Positions 12,781-25,801 are shown, numbered from the stretch's first letter. The stretch is 64,000 nt of DNA from Phytoseiulus persimilis (GCA_037576195.1 CM075103.1:6324001-6388000), one strand, 5' to 3'. Numbers and translations are program-made. Notes: generated by a model not told the origin, from the sequence alone.

Positions 12781-15700
12781 TTAAAAAAATGTCTCAGAAC
12801 CGCAATCGAAAAACCAACCTTGTTCTGTTGAGAACGAAAGCTTACTCGCATTTTCTACGAGTTGTCTCATGGAAAGCTCCCGGGGGGCGCTGATTTGCTT
12901 CTGGGGACTGACCTTCAGTCCCACTTGATGGACGAGCGAGAGGAAAGTTTCGTTGCGGAGAGCCTGAGACTGTTGACAAGTGAAATCAACCACGGGCGTG
13001 TCGCGATCCAGTAGAAAACTATACATGGATATAGCTTCGATCGCCGAATGCATCGAAGCCCGTTTATATTGGTTGACTGAAAGAATCACGCCAAGAGTCA
13101 GTAAATATCATTTCGCACGGAGGACCTGTCGAACAAAGGACACTCCCAAACTCATGATCGTCGGGAAGTACGCACTCAGCTTGATATGGGTGACTTCGAG
13201 CAGAACCTTCTGTATCCACAGCACGTCGGAAGTCCTGCCCTGCTTGGTTAGTTCATTGAGAATCGACTCCAAACTCATCTGGGGTCGGGAGCTCCCGCGG
13301 TTTGAGGTGTCGTTGTCCGATTCAGACGCACAGCTTCTCATCGGTCTTCCCTCGAAGCTCGTGTTCGAACCCTGAGAACTCGACGAGTCCTCCGTCTCGA
13401 ACAGGAGCTGATTGATGTCATTGGAAATCATCTGCTCCTGATGCGACTCCATTTGCAGATGCACCAGTTTGTCTAGGATCTCGTCCCGTTCCAGATGGAT
13501 CCCTTTCTCCCTGTAGTGCTCGATCATTGACCCGATGGGATCCTCGTTTTTCGAAAATTTCTGGTAACACTCGAGGAGACTCTGCTGTGTCTTTATTTTC
13601 TCTGGCTCGTTTCCAAACGCCTCGTCCTCTCGGTCGTTCGAGTCCGTGTGGTTGTTGCGGTTTTTCCGATGTAGACTCGAAGTACTGCCGTTCGAACTTG
13701 AGTCCATTGACATGTTCGACTCCGAGTTGGTTGAGTTTGAATTTCGATCGCCCGGGGATCTCTGATCGCCAGTGCATCCCGTCGTCGACGATCGCGGATG
13801 TCTGTTCAACTTCAAATAACGATTGATCATCGCGTTCATAAAGCTTTCGAAACGCTGGAAGGGAAAGCTGGAGTCAGCCACTCGTGTCTGCAATCATCGC
13901 GATGGCGTTACGCCGATTTTCGTCGGTGAACGGTCGTTTGAGCGAAGCGAAACGTTGTAACCCACCTCCGGAATCCGGATTTGAGGCTCGTTGAGGAGTT
14001 CGACGAAGCAACACAGGGTCTTGGGAGTCATCAATGTGTCTGGATCGTCCAAGTCCACGGCGACGTGCTGCATCATCGTCAGGACGCAGTGATTCACGAA
14101 AGCACTGGAGTTGACGAGATAAACTATCACATCATGACAGCTCGAATTTAGATATTCATCCACAGGAGAGCGATTGGAGGACTCACCAATTATGTCGGAA
14201 ATTCCGCAGAACATCGCCGTAACTATCCATCACTTCTCGATTCGAAAACCTTGGGGTGAGAGAAATTGAGATCTCGAAGGCTTGGGACGAGGAGGAAGAC
14301 TGGGAAATTCTTGACCTTGAAACGCGGACTCACAATTGCAGATGCTGGCGAACGTCCAACTGGATGTCATGCAACCGATTACACCAATCCATTAGAATCA
14401 TCAGGTGATGATTCGCAGCGATTGCGTCAGAAAGGATGGCGAGCCTGGGTTCGATAGGTTTGCGGATGAAGTACAGGAGGCTGTGCCGTAGGTCCTCCAT
14501 CTGCACGATCGGAGCTGGAAGAGACAATCAGGATTCAGGATCATTCGGTCGGAAGGAGTTCCAATATCCTCGAAGACGTTATTCCGGGCGACCCCGAAAA
14601 GTTCATTCCTCCGGTCCGTATTGCTAACACTGTCGGTTCTCTTGTTCGTTTACCCAGAATGTGGAGGACGTCTTCCTTGTAGCAGAACTGATCGGCAGAC
14701 GATATCAGTTCACGGATGGCTTTTATCAGACACTGGTGACTGTGGAAAGGGAGACTCATCAATGCTGGATTCTCACAATAACGAGCTGAGGCCAGGATCG
14801 GAATCGTCATTGGTCTTGGGGAATCTCCCGGGTCGGAGGGCTTACTTGCGGCGGTCGGACTCGAGGAAGCCCCCACTTTCGTTGTGATTCCTGTGTGAAT
14901 TGATCGCCTCATAAACCAGGAGTCCTACGATATCCGGTGTGAGCACCGCGCGAATGTGGTGGAACGGAAGCTCCATGGCCACCGACAGCCTCATGAAGTA
15001 CGCGATGAGCCAGCTGATGTTGAAAATGTTCCGCCCTTTCGTGCTGATGTAGACTTGCTAAGGGGGGAAGCATGGTTAAAGGTTTCGAGCGAGCCCGCTC
15101 CTCCATCGAGCTTCGGTAAAGTCATTCGGAGCCGATCCCCGGAGAAAATTGTTTCAATCTGAGAGCTCTTACTCGGAGAGTGACGACAAGGGTAGAGAAT
15201 GCACTGTGAAGGAAAGCTACAGTGAACGCAGCGAGTGCGTTGCTGAATTCGTCTTGACTGGGAACTTCGGCCGAGTCGTCTCGAAGCATCAAGCGCTTCT
15301 TCCTCTCCCAGAGAACATCACGAGCGAGAGCGGAGCTCCTACATGCGGACTTCGCAGCATCCAGACATACGCTCGCAGTACACGGATACTTGTGAACACG
15401 GCCCATGGTGTTGATCGTCGAAGATGATTTACGCGACGAATGCGTTCTCTGCTTCAGGCTCCTATTTTGAACATCCGGTTCCATGGAAGAGTCTGAGTTC
15501 GAGGGACTGTCCTTCGAGTGCATTGCTCTGTGCTTCGACGACGCTTTGTGGTGGGGATGTTTGATGTGCCCCTTGGTGTGACCCTCAGAGCCATCTGGAA
15601 GAAAGTTCCGGCTGATACGAGCCATTGGGCCCCGAGCGATTCGGGCGTATCTCTCTGGCTGGGACGAACGAGTGTTCATCGGTTGCGCTTCGGTCCAGGT

Positions 15701-18700
15701 GGGAATATCGCCCTCACCGTTGTCAGAACCAGACGAGGAGAACTGTCCGTTGGAAGAATAGGACATGGCGCTCTCCGATGATGAGTGTGGCGAATTGGGT
15801 TTTTTCGAGTCGCCGCTCGCTCTCGCCGGGGGGTTCGACTTTTGATCCTTCGGACTGTCCAAGGACTGTCCAGTTTGGGGTGAGCCTTTGGTGCTACTGT
15901 TGAAGCTGGTCTGCTCCTTCGAAGACGACCCGTTAGAGTTGCTCGATTCCGGACTGGACGAGCTGGAAACGTTTCGTCGCTTTTAACCTCTCGGCCTCGA
16001 CTACAAATCGGGAGTTGGACGACCGTTGGGACGGATTCGCCCTGAAACTCACTTGAAATCACTCTGAGAGAAACCCGAATCGTCTTGGTTGCCCGAAGAA
16101 CTTGAAGATCCTCCGCCCTCGCTCTCTGTTTTTTTCTCTCTGGTTGCGTTCGCCTGTTCGATTTCCTTCGCTGTGACTCCGCCACACCGAACGGAATCTT
16201 TCGCTGTCTCTCGCTTCTTCCCACTCTCGATTACTTCTGCAAGACATCAGACGTTTTGAAAACGAAATGCCGACAGATGTGACTCACAGAAATCGCCAGC
16301 TCAAGGCCAAATGCGCACAAAGACTGCGCACGTGCCCGATCGCGCGCACCACATGGCCCTGACACGACTCCGTGCAATTTCAGTCTTGCGCGTGTTCGGT
16401 ATGTAGCCGAGATCTTCATATCGCCGGAAAAGCGGTGCGTACCATCGCTTCCATTGGAGTCTTCGTTTGCGAGTCTACTCTTCGATTTAGAGGAATCGTC
16501 TTCCGCGGAAGAGTTCTCCTCGACTGAAACGAGACATTCGCTCAACTGCTTCTGCAGGACGGCCACATCCTGCTCTTTGAAGATGAACGCGATGATCTGC
16601 ACTATCGTCAAGGCCCAACGTTCCTGCAGAGAAAGATTTCCTCAAAACAAGTTCAGCGTATCCTATCGATGACTCGGCATTCTAGCATCGTATTCACGGC
16701 AAGCTCTCGGTTGCATACGCCGAGCCAGCTACTCACCTTGTGAACGCTGTTTATCATGAGTATGAGAACTCCATCCAGGCCGTGTATGATAAGATTCCAA
16801 GCTATTTTGTTCTTGATTTCAATCCAACTTTTGAGGTTCTCTTCATTCACTCGGAATCGGTTGCACTGAGGCGCATCAGGGACGTAGAGAAGATTTCGAA
16901 TCAGAGTCAGGTTCAGACAAACACTGGCGACTTCAGAGTTGCTGAGAGAACCGTTCTCGATGTCCTTTGAATGAAAAGCGATTTCTGATGTCTTTCAGTC
17001 TATTTTGCGATGCACGCTATTAACAAGCATGCTAAGCTCAGACAAATCTGAGCATCCTCGTCGGTCGGGATGGAAAGCCTACCTTTGTCACTTTGGCCTT
17101 GATTGACTTGACCACTGCTTGAGTGGTTCGCTAATCAAGGAAAGTCTTCTTAATCTCCAACGATGTCTTCGATAGTCTTTTCAAAAGATTCCTGCCGTTT
17201 TTGTTCTGACTGCATCGCTCGGCGTCGACTAATTCCTCCAGAGGCGTGGTCACGTTCACCAGCAACCTGCAGAGGGATGAATACTGAATTCGATCCGAGC
17301 GGAAGGGGAAGTTAGCAGAAACCTCTTAGCCCCCCTCCCCCGAACTCTCCCCCCTGCTTACGCTCATTGAAGCGCCAGGTTCAGAGCTGGACATGACCGT
17401 TAATCCCGTAGTATGAGAGGCTTACGCAACTTGGACTGAACGTTCAATCGAGAGCGAATCATTAATGCTTTCGCTTCCGCCCACATGCGGTGTGTTTTGG
17501 CGTACGTGGGTCGGAGCAATCCTCACGTGAGTCATAACTACTGAACCGCTTATAAAACGTTTCAGAGGTCTCTTCCCACCCGTGGGTGTCTCGTTCAGCG
17601 CTGCATAATGGAGAACTCATGGGGAAGCTTATGAAATCGTTCAGTCAGAGGAGGTCGTCTTGGGATAGAGAAAACAGTTCTCCTCCGCGGGGCGTCAGGC
17701 CCTGCACGATGTCGACAGGCGAAACGAGCTCGAATAGAGTACATTCCGTCTTCTATTGAAAACGCTCCATCCCGTGGAAGAGCATTCAGCTCCGGTCTAA
17801 AGAGACTTATAGGGCGTCCTTCGAGATGTTCTCCCGCCGGACGACATCTCTCTTCGAATTCCCCCGGTCCGAGTCCAGTGTAACCGAGAACGTTGGCTCA
17901 CCTCACGACGGGATCGAAGACTGGAGGAATCTCAGTTGACTCAACCAACACAGGAATGATGTTCTGGAAGGAAAAAAAAACTGTAGATTCTTGCCAAACC
18001 CCGGAAGCTGAGAATACTGAGTTACCTTTCTCCCCTGTTCGACGGATCCTTTGAGATGCAGAGGTCCAATCAGCGGGCTTCCGAGAAGACTTGTCACGGA
18101 AGCGATCTCAGCCGTAACAAACCCTCTAGAAAGCCCGTCGATCGGATGTAACTCTCCAATGCCTCTACCTAAACTCCGTTATCAGCACTAATTGACCAGG
18201 CAGAGAGGCTCGCTCGGTCTCCCGACGTACCTTTTTCAGAGTCTCAGGCTTGGAGAGAAGGCGACGTATCCGCTGACTTTTCACCGCCGCTTCTTCTCGG
18301 AGCTTGGTGTCCATCAGCTTCAGAGTACCTGGAAGTTTCGTTGACGTTAGGCGTTTGTTCGAGAACGCGACTCTCGATATCGGAAACGATCTACGAACGC
18401 AGCGATGCCTTGAGTGGTTGCGACGGACGTATCAGAGGCTCGGAAAAACCTGCGAGGGCTGCGGATGAATTAAGACACGGGCCAGGTTCGTACTCACTGA
18501 GGCAGTTGGGACTGACAACGAATTTTGTTCCGTTCCATCTTCCCAGCTGCTGCGGCCATTGGAAGTAAGACCGCCCTTCGACCACGGGTCCAACAGAAGA
18601 GAAGCTTCGTTGAGGAGGTGTAGCAGCGACGCCCCTCACCAAACCCAGCCCAGAGGCAGCGACAGGAATCCGGGCTCCTCCAGAGCTCCTGCCGCCGCCG

Positions 18701-18765
18701 CTCCTCCCCCCGCTGCCCCCGTTGCGTCCTCTGCATACACCTCTGCCCGCGTCGTCGACCATCAT
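12781..18765 (-). CDS. tim: Circadian clock protein TIMELESS (Drosophila type)
   Basis: TIMELESS pairs with PERIOD, moves to the nucleus and represses CLOCK/CYCLE; in insects it is degraded through cryptochrome in light. Exons: 18765-18498, 18328-18231, 17963-17902, 17266-17083, 16964-16737, 16623-16443, 16236-16053, 15962-15173, 15057-14846, 14739-14654, 14514-14334, 14222-14187, 14104-13966, 13854-13176, 13076-12781. All phases match; the model has 1208 codons including the stop. It follows fly TIM block by block: NIIPVLVESTEIPPVF, LLVNVTTPLEELVDA, NLTLIRNLLYVPD, TIVQIIAFIFKEQ, FNISWLIAYFMRLSVAMELP, SAFVNHCVLTMMQHV-like (AFVNHCVLTMMQHVAVDLD) and WIQKVLLEVTHIKL. Exons 6-8 hold the long acidic, serine-rich region. 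Residues 1-45 are a Gly/Arg/Ser-rich extension. Codon 188 (17133-17131) is an in-frame TAG. Exon 15 runs straight to a stop, but a further exon cannot be excluded. Confidence 0.9.
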
Positions 18766-21700
18766 CTGGAAATCCTGGTTTCAGTTTCTGGATTGCAATT
18801 GCCTCATCAATTGAGCGGGAATTATCGAGGTGCAGATATTCGAGAAGAATAAAGCATGCAGTCGCTAAACTAACTTCCTTCACTGAATGAGCATGCGGTA
18901 ACCTGGGTATTCCGCCCTTTTCGATCCGAAAAAAAGGCCCGGAGCCTACAGAGCACGCCCGGCTCGGCGATAGCAAGGCATCGATCGAACGTTTCTTCGC
19001 AGAGCATTCGCACGAAGAGGTTTTCGGGTATTGAACACACACTCACCCACTTAAGTGACAAGACCGCTCACGAAGTGGCTTTTTAGTTTGTATAGGCGAC
19101 GACAGAGTGCGCGCGAATTTGGAAGAATTCCGCGTTCAGCGACAAGTCCAAAGGGCAGAGCGCCGGGAGGAACGTCGTTTCCGCACGGGAAGACAAAACA
19201 GCGCACATTCAAGACACCTCGATCGAACCGCATTTGGACAAGACTGGACGCTGGCTGTAAAGTGCTCAGTCAACACTCCTGGAACGCATACGTCAGGTGA
19301 TTGTTAGAAGAGGACTTCCCGCCGTCGATATTGTCGTACTTTCCAAGTGTCTAAATTTTCGAACTGGCCATGATCGAACTCTACGAATGTGACTCGAGGA
19401 TGCCGCAGACGTGTGCGCTGGTAATTGAGTGAGCTCTCAACGAGCTCGGATGGGCTATATCACAGAGAAAAGTTGAGTGAAAGACAGGGAGAATCTGGGG
19501 CCGAGTTCGGCCTGGACTGCGTCGTCCTCACGGTCCTGGGTCGACGTCGCTTCTGGCTCCAGGATGTGGAACTCATGGCAAACCGTCTCGGGCGGTCAAG
19601 CTGGCCGCCCTCTGACGGAAGGTCGTGAGGAAAATCACCGCAGCGGACAACACTCGCTGGTCAGCTGTTCGATAACAGAGGGGCAGAAAGCAGGGAGAGT
19701 TCTCGGTTCAGCGCACAGGCTATGGATTGCTCCGATGAAGAGCGCAATCCGCAGTCATATAGCCAACTCGACATGTTCCAAAAGAACATTCGTCCTGTTG
19801 CACGCTCCCCCTTGTCTGAGGGGGAGGCGGTTCGAGATGCCGAGAAACTTTCTCGAGAAATTCCAGCCGATGTCTCGTCCGGAGCAAGCGAGCCTCTGCT
19901 TTCATTAACACTTGGACAGGAGCGGGGAAACTCTGCGACATACCTGGAGCATTCAGTTACCAATCAGAGGCAAGTCCAAATAGTTGCGGGTCGATGCCGT
20001 GAGCGTGGAGCGAGGGGCAGCGACAAGCCGATTCCACAGCGATCGGATCCACGAGCTGAGTTGCTGATCTACGACAACGATCAGTTGCTTCTAGCGAAAC
20101 AGCAGCTCGACCTACCGAGATCACGGAAGGAGGAACCAAATCTCGACTCGTATCGAAACGACCGAGTTTTGGCCAATAACAACCAAGTCAGCTCTCAACC
20201 CAGTCCGCCAATTGATCCAACTGACTCTCCAGCGATGCCAGTGGTCGACGAATGAGTGGGGTGCGTTGGTAATGCTCGCTTATATCCAAACCACCCTTCC
20301 CTGCGTTACATAAACCTCGATTGAAGCTCTTCCGTTACTCCCCGCCTCGACTGAGTGAAAGCGCGGCTAAATGGAGGAGCCGCTCTGCGTGCCCGCGTGC
20401 GTGTGAGTGTGCATTTGTATGCTCCGACTGGAACAGAACTACAATGGAATTCACTGCCCATCCTCTCTTTCACAGGTGTTTGGACGAGCCTATTTTGTTA
20501 TCATCTTTTTTGTCCTGCCCTCGCCCACGAGCTCCTGGTGGGCGTTGCCGGTCGAGCTATCGTAACGAGCCGAGCAGCTTTGAAGACGATCCCTGGAAGC
20601 GAGACCACCGACCAATCACGACAGCGTGAAAATCGACGTCACTTCGATGCACGCTCGATTCTGTCCGACGCATTTCCTAGATGGGGAGGAATCTGAGCTT
20701 CACTGACCTCTTCCGGTCGATTCCTCGCTTTCATTCGACTCAGAAGGTCAACAACACCTTCATGAACTCAGCCTGGTACGTGACTCTCACCCTCGTGGTT
20801 CCCAAGAACGGTGGGTGGAATTCTGACTCTGGAGCTGGAAGTTCCGCGCGGCCCACGAGTCGATATCATCTGAGAGCTCGTTTCGCCCGGATGGAGCTCT
20901 TGTCGAACGCTCCATCCGTCTCTTCAGGGAAACGATAGAGGAGCCTCATGGAGTCCGAAATCATCGGTGGGATCCGCGGTCCGTATTTCGCCGAGATCAG
21001 GGCTCTGGGCGGGGTGGAAGAAGGCTTTGGGGAGCTTCGTGAGGGAAACTTAGATGTGCTGCGTGATTCTTCATCGATACTTCAGTATGAAACGTGGAGC
21101 TTACCCGAGCATTCCTTTTGCGGGCTCCGCTAAACGCTCGTCTCTGATTCTGAGGAAGTTGAAACCACCCCGATCGACTCTCAAGCCGATGCGCTTCCAG
21201 GCTCCCTATTCAGACTGTGGGCCTCGTTTTACCGGCTCTAGTGATCACACCGAGGCTTTCGTTCCGATGGATTCGACAGACTCCGACCCCAGCACTGGGA
21301 GAATTCGAGACTCGCGCCGACAAATTTTCCATGACCGAATCGGTGTGATCGTCAACAAGACCGCTTAACGCTGTAATCCTCTCAAAGCCTGAAATTTCTA
21401 CAGGATGGCTCTCGCAATCGGATCCGCAGGAGCGAGGTTGTAACAACGGCGCTTGTCTAGTCGGAAGCGACCCCATAGTTTCCACGTGAGCTGACGGGGC
21501 GTCATCCGAGACCCCATGCCGTCATCGATGTTTTCCTACATGCGATCGAGTAATAAATAATCTGTAACAGCACATATTACATCTGAACGTCGTGAGCTGT
21601 TGCACTGAACATCCAGCCACACCTCATAACGACTACGATCCGACGCATAATACGAGCGCTTTCGGCCTCTCGGGTACACACTCGTCGTAACCGCTCATTC

Positions 21701-21808
21701 TGAGTTATGAACTACAGAAGTAGGCGTTCGGTTTCGCATTTTCGGTGTGGGCGTGCCCGGAAGACTGAGGAACTGTGGCAATCGGAAGCTTCCAATCGGG
21801 AACCACTG
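18766..21808. other. Region between timeless and GUSB
   Basis: An acceptor-like TTTCCAG immediately precedes the timeless ATG on the minus strand, so a 5' UTR exon and promoter probably lie here. Apart from one 177-codon open frame (19722-20255) I see no gene. Confidence 0.4.
19722..20255 (+). CDS. Hypothetical single-exon ORF, unrecognised
   Basis: An ATG-to-stop frame of 177 residues, rich in Asp, Glu, Ser, Arg and Pro, with no transmembrane segment, signal peptide, cysteine pattern or domain that I recognise. Codon use resembles the neighbouring real exons, and it is the longest ATG-initiated frame in its 3 kb. It could be a chance frame or an exon of a longer gene. It is not homologous to anything I can name. 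Confidence 0.25.
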   Translation: MDCSDEERNPQSYSQLDMFQKNIRPVARSPLSEGEAVRDAEKLSREIPADVSSGASEPLLSLTLGQERGNSATYLEHSVTNQRQVQIVAGRCRERGARGSDKPIPQRSDPRAELLIYDNDQLLLAKQQLDLPRSRKEEPNLDSYRNDRVLANNNQVSSQPSPPIDPTDSPAMPVVDE

Positions 21809-21814
21809 TTTATT
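21809..21814 (-). promoter_or_regulatory. GUSB polyadenylation signal
   Basis: AATAAA on the minus strand begins five bases after the beta-glucuronidase stop codon, giving a very short 3' UTR. Confidence 0.6.
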
Positions 21815-21818
21815 TCCA

Positions 21819-24787
21819 TCAGAGTTCTCCATGTAAGGGGTAGTGGATCGACATCCGCGGACAGTAGAACGAATCGTCGTTTGCCGTGAGGTTGCCCACA
21901 GTGTGGTAACGGCATCGAATTATTTTGGCAGCTGCTTTGGGTTGGCGCTGACGAGTGAGAATACCTTTTCGATTCCCGACGACTCGCGTTGTCCCTGTTT
22001 GAATGAGTGGGCGAGTGAGAGCGACGGCTGGAGAGATGGAGCCTTGATCGATCAACGAGCGACAAACATTCGTCAATACCTTGAGCCGTCATGAAATCAG
22101 CGAAGTTCCAGATGTGTTCGCCAATGAACCCGCCTTGAGCCCGCAGGATGTCAAACGCACGATGGTGTTTTATAAGCAGCTCACTTTGGTAGTCTTCAGT
22201 GAACATCGATGCGGGGGCCGCGTGCAGCCCGGGCAAAGTGTCTGCGCCATACTCGCTCATCATCACGGGCTTGTTGTGCTTCGCAATCCATCGTTTCCCC
22301 AGATTCACGACCTGCGCGCGCATGGAAAAACAAGTCGACTGATTCGGTATCAGAATTCGGAATACTCCGTCGCTCCCGCTGCGGTCCGGATGAGATCATG
22401 ACAAGCCCGAGCAAGCGAACCTGTTTGTGGACCACTTCCAATGCGCCCGCGTTGCTGTACCACGAAGCGTAGTAATTGAACATGACGACATCCAGGAATT
22501 GGGCTGCCAAGTCGTCGGAGGGATCCTGGCTCAAGGCCGCCGTTATGGGTCTCGACCGATCAAGGTTCCTCACCCAGTCCGCGATCTGAAATGAGTTGCA
22601 CTTCAATCCTCCAAACGATGGTTGTCCAGCTATCACAGTCCCACTCCTTTTTCCGGGGGGGGGGGGCGATTTGGGGGATCTGTCTCAACAACGGATCTGT
22701 CCCCAACTCGCATCTCAAGATGGGCCTGGGAGATACCTCTGAGAAATATTTCTCGCTGGCTTTCTCGTCCGACCGAGGCTCGTTGGCGATCGACCACATG
22801 AATACCGAAGGTCGGTTCTTATCCCGGGATATCTGAAAACGCCCACGGAGAAAATTCCTTATTTCGTTCTCCCTGTTCGGCTACCGTTCATTCATTGTCA
22901 TCACGATAGGTACTCGGCATCGAGAGTGGTTGCCCCTGCAGTCGTACCAGCTCCTCGAGAGACTTCTTGTGGAGGGCCAGTACAACGTCATTGAAGCTCT
23001 CGAGTCCGACAGCCGGACATTCATTTATGACAACGATGCCCATTTCGTCGCACATGTCCATGAGCTCCTCCGAGTACGGATAATGTGATGTGCGGAACGA
23101 GTTTGCGCCGAACCATTTGATCAAATTGATGTCCTTGATGATCAGCGGTAGATCCAAGCCTTTCCCGCGAACGTCGGCGTCTTCGTGTTTGCCTGAAGTC
23201 AGGAAAGGATGCATTAAACGCTGAAACCTCCTGGAGCTCCGTCCTTGCGCTTCATTGTTCGAGGGTGAAATGCCAGTACTAACGAGACGGGCACATACCG
23301 AAACCAGTGAAGTAGAACGACTCTCCGTTTAGCAGCAATTGGTTGTTGGTTGCTCCAACGGTCCGGATACCGAAGTTCACGTGATACATATCGCTGATAC
23401 CGTTCGCGTTAGAGAGAGTTATGAGGAACGTGTACTGGTAACCTGCGGGCGTTCAGGTGTAAGGTGAAACTGTGCATCCCGAATCAGGTGCCTTAGGGCT
23501 CGGATTCGCATGATGAAGATTCAAGGACTGCAGCGGGAAGTCACCTGGAGTCTCACTGTGGGTGTGAGGCCACCAGAGCGTAACATTTTCCATTGCGACT
23601 TTCCCTGAACAACCAGAGGTGGAGAGTACTTCTCGTCCTTGTTTGTTGCGGATCGAGATGGAACATTTGGATTGGGACGCGTAGACTCCTGAGGCGGTCA
23701 CATTGTAGAAGATTTCGGATTCTATTCGAGGGAAAATGTCAAATGAATCGGAGGGAGAACATCGGAGCAGTTGCTATTTCAGTTTTCGGCTGAGGATCGG
23801 ATCCCAGAGACGCACAACCTTAGCTATTTTCTTGCCTCTCTCGTCGGCCTTGATCGTCTGTACGAGGATATCGGAAATGAAAGTTTTCTCCGTAGCATAG
23901 ACGGAAACGCCTCGATGGATGCCGGCGTAGTTGAAGAAGTCAAAGTTTCCCACGTTTTTGTAGTAGAACGTAGGGTAGTCCGTATCGTTCACCTGTTCAA
24001 GCCAAAGCTCCTTTAGGTCGTGAAAATTACTGACACGGAAATCACAGGCCATTCTGAGCGTCGACTCCGCTAAATTCTTGAAGTAAGAGTTCGCCAACCT
24101 TCAACGTGAGCGAGCCTTGAGGAAGAGTGTAGAGAGTCAGCGTGTTGTTTATGGCTACTGTGAGAACGTTATTGTCTAAATCGTGAGTTCTCAAGAGGTC
24201 CTGAATTTCTGCTTCGAACGGCAGGTGGCCGATTGTATGCTCCATTGCCTTTGCTCCATTGACGAACTGCAATGCAGAGCAGTTGACAGCCGTGACAAAT
24301 GTGGTCGAGTCCCAGATCCGAATCGGAAATTATGCACAACGGTTTGACGAAACTCACCACGACCGTGTTGTAATGCGCACTGCCGAAATTCAGAACGATC
24401 CGTTTGCTTCTCCATTGAGCCGGAACAAGGAATCGTCTCTGGTACCAGACGTACCCGACATGATCCCTCACAGCAGCACTTTGGGAAAGGTCGTTGTAGC
24501 TTGCTGGAACAGCGATGGGTTCATACGACAAACCAGTCTGAAATCAACGGAAGTGAGAACGAGCTACTGTTCCGAGTCGCGTTTCAGGACATTGAGGTAA
24601 CCGTAGCTATACCTTGTCCCAGTCGTACTTGAACCACCTATCGACGAACCCTTTGTCTGGATCGTCGATCGGGGAAAGCTTGAACTTCCAAATACCATCC
24701 AAGCGTCGGACATCGCGCGTGGGAGTGTCTTTAGGATACAGCAGACTCTGACTGTATCCGCAACAAAGCGCAAAGACGATGAGTTTT
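21819..24787 (-). CDS. GUSB: Beta-glucuronidase (GH2), 5' exon missing
   Basis: Lysosomal glycoside hydrolase of family 2 that removes terminal glucuronic acid from glycosaminoglycans and conjugates. Eleven exons on the minus strand: 24787-24613, 24537-24358, 24266-24099, 23992-23836, 23721-23545, 23442-23299, 23192-22948, 22832-22737, 22585-22421, 22311-22080, 21994-21819; about 637 residues. Order: end of a signal peptide ([14 protein letters not shown]), sugar-binding domain ([32 protein letters not shown]), Ig-like domain ([16 protein letters not shown]), then the TIM barrel ([30 protein letters not shown]). The acid/base Glu sits in SIANEPRS, the nucleophile Glu in MMSEYGADT, and the barrel closes with HIWNFADFM and [13 protein letters not shown], all as in human. 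No frameshift is needed. The first listed exon begins two bases into a codon, so an upstream exon with the start ATG is missing. Intron 23722-23835 needs a GC donor. Confidence 0.95.
23722..23835 (-). other. GC-AG intron of GUSB
   Basis: The next exon starts two bases before a full codon, so the previous one must end in phase 1. The only donor giving that phase with a good consensus is GAG/GCAAGA. It joins IKADER to ESEIFYNVT, matching the spacing in human GUSB. Nearby GT dinucleotides give the wrong phase or a poor site. Confidence 0.7.
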
Positions 24788-25801
24788 CTGTGAGAAATTC
24801 GAGAGTGGCGTGAGGTTTTCGTTCTGATCGGAGGGGAATCGAAGACGAACTCCAGATGCGCCACGGCGCGAGTTTGGATTCAATGATGTGTACTTCGAGA
24901 ACAGTGAATCCGATATTCGTACGGTTTCGCGCTCTTTCGTGTCTCGAAGCGTTCTTGAGAGTGTTCCTCGGTACGCGACGAGCGGCTCCCCTTCGGAATC
25001 GTGACTGTGATACGCTGATCACGCTACTTACTTCATTTGTGGTGTCAGACAACGATCTCTCATTTTGGACGGTCACAATCGATGCAGCTAGTGTCCGCTC
25101 TTCTCCACGGCAGCGACGTTACTGACAAGCGCGTCTTAAATATATCGACAAAGCGTTCGTCAGATGGACTCGCGATAGCTGTCTGACGGAAGGTGGCTCG
25201 TGGTCGAAGAGAGGGAGCGTCGAACGATTGCCCGTTCACGTCGTTTTCCCTTGGCTCAGAATCCATGGAATCCAGGAACCACTGTCAAAGTCCTGTGTTG
25301 ATTCTCGGTGTGGACAGAATAACGCAATGGAGCAGGTTCCTTCATTTGCGCGCATGCCAAGAGAAATGGTCTGTGGTTCTCCATGCATCCTGTCCGGCGT
25401 TAAACAGTGTAACTCACACTTGAGTGGTGTATGTGTAATACTCCGGAGAATCGACCTTTCAAGTCAGAAAAGTAGATTTCACCTAGGTCACCACTCATTC
25501 GACCGCTAACAGATCGTCGCATTTTGATCCTTTCGGCCGAAACAAGTTCTCCAGGTTCTCGGATTGAAGCTGGCTCGAGTCGTGTTTTCGGAAGCTACTG
25601 GGCAGAATCGTCGACATCTTATCCCCGCTATGTCTGAAGCGTACGTGAGGCTTGCCTCATGAAGCCCCGTTTTGTCTGTGATGCCTCAATCTCAGTTGTG
25701 TGATCCACAAGGAATCCGATGTGCATCCCATGGAAAGCCGTTACCCTCCAGCACAAGTTTGAAAAAAGTAATCGTCTTAGATCAGTTCCTTGTAGTCCGC
25801 A

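Noticed and set aside
17903..18097. Open stretch TSLLGSPLIGPLHLKGSVEQG as an extra timeless exon
   Set aside because: It has a possible donor, but exons 2 and 3 join directly in phase and match fly TIM without it.
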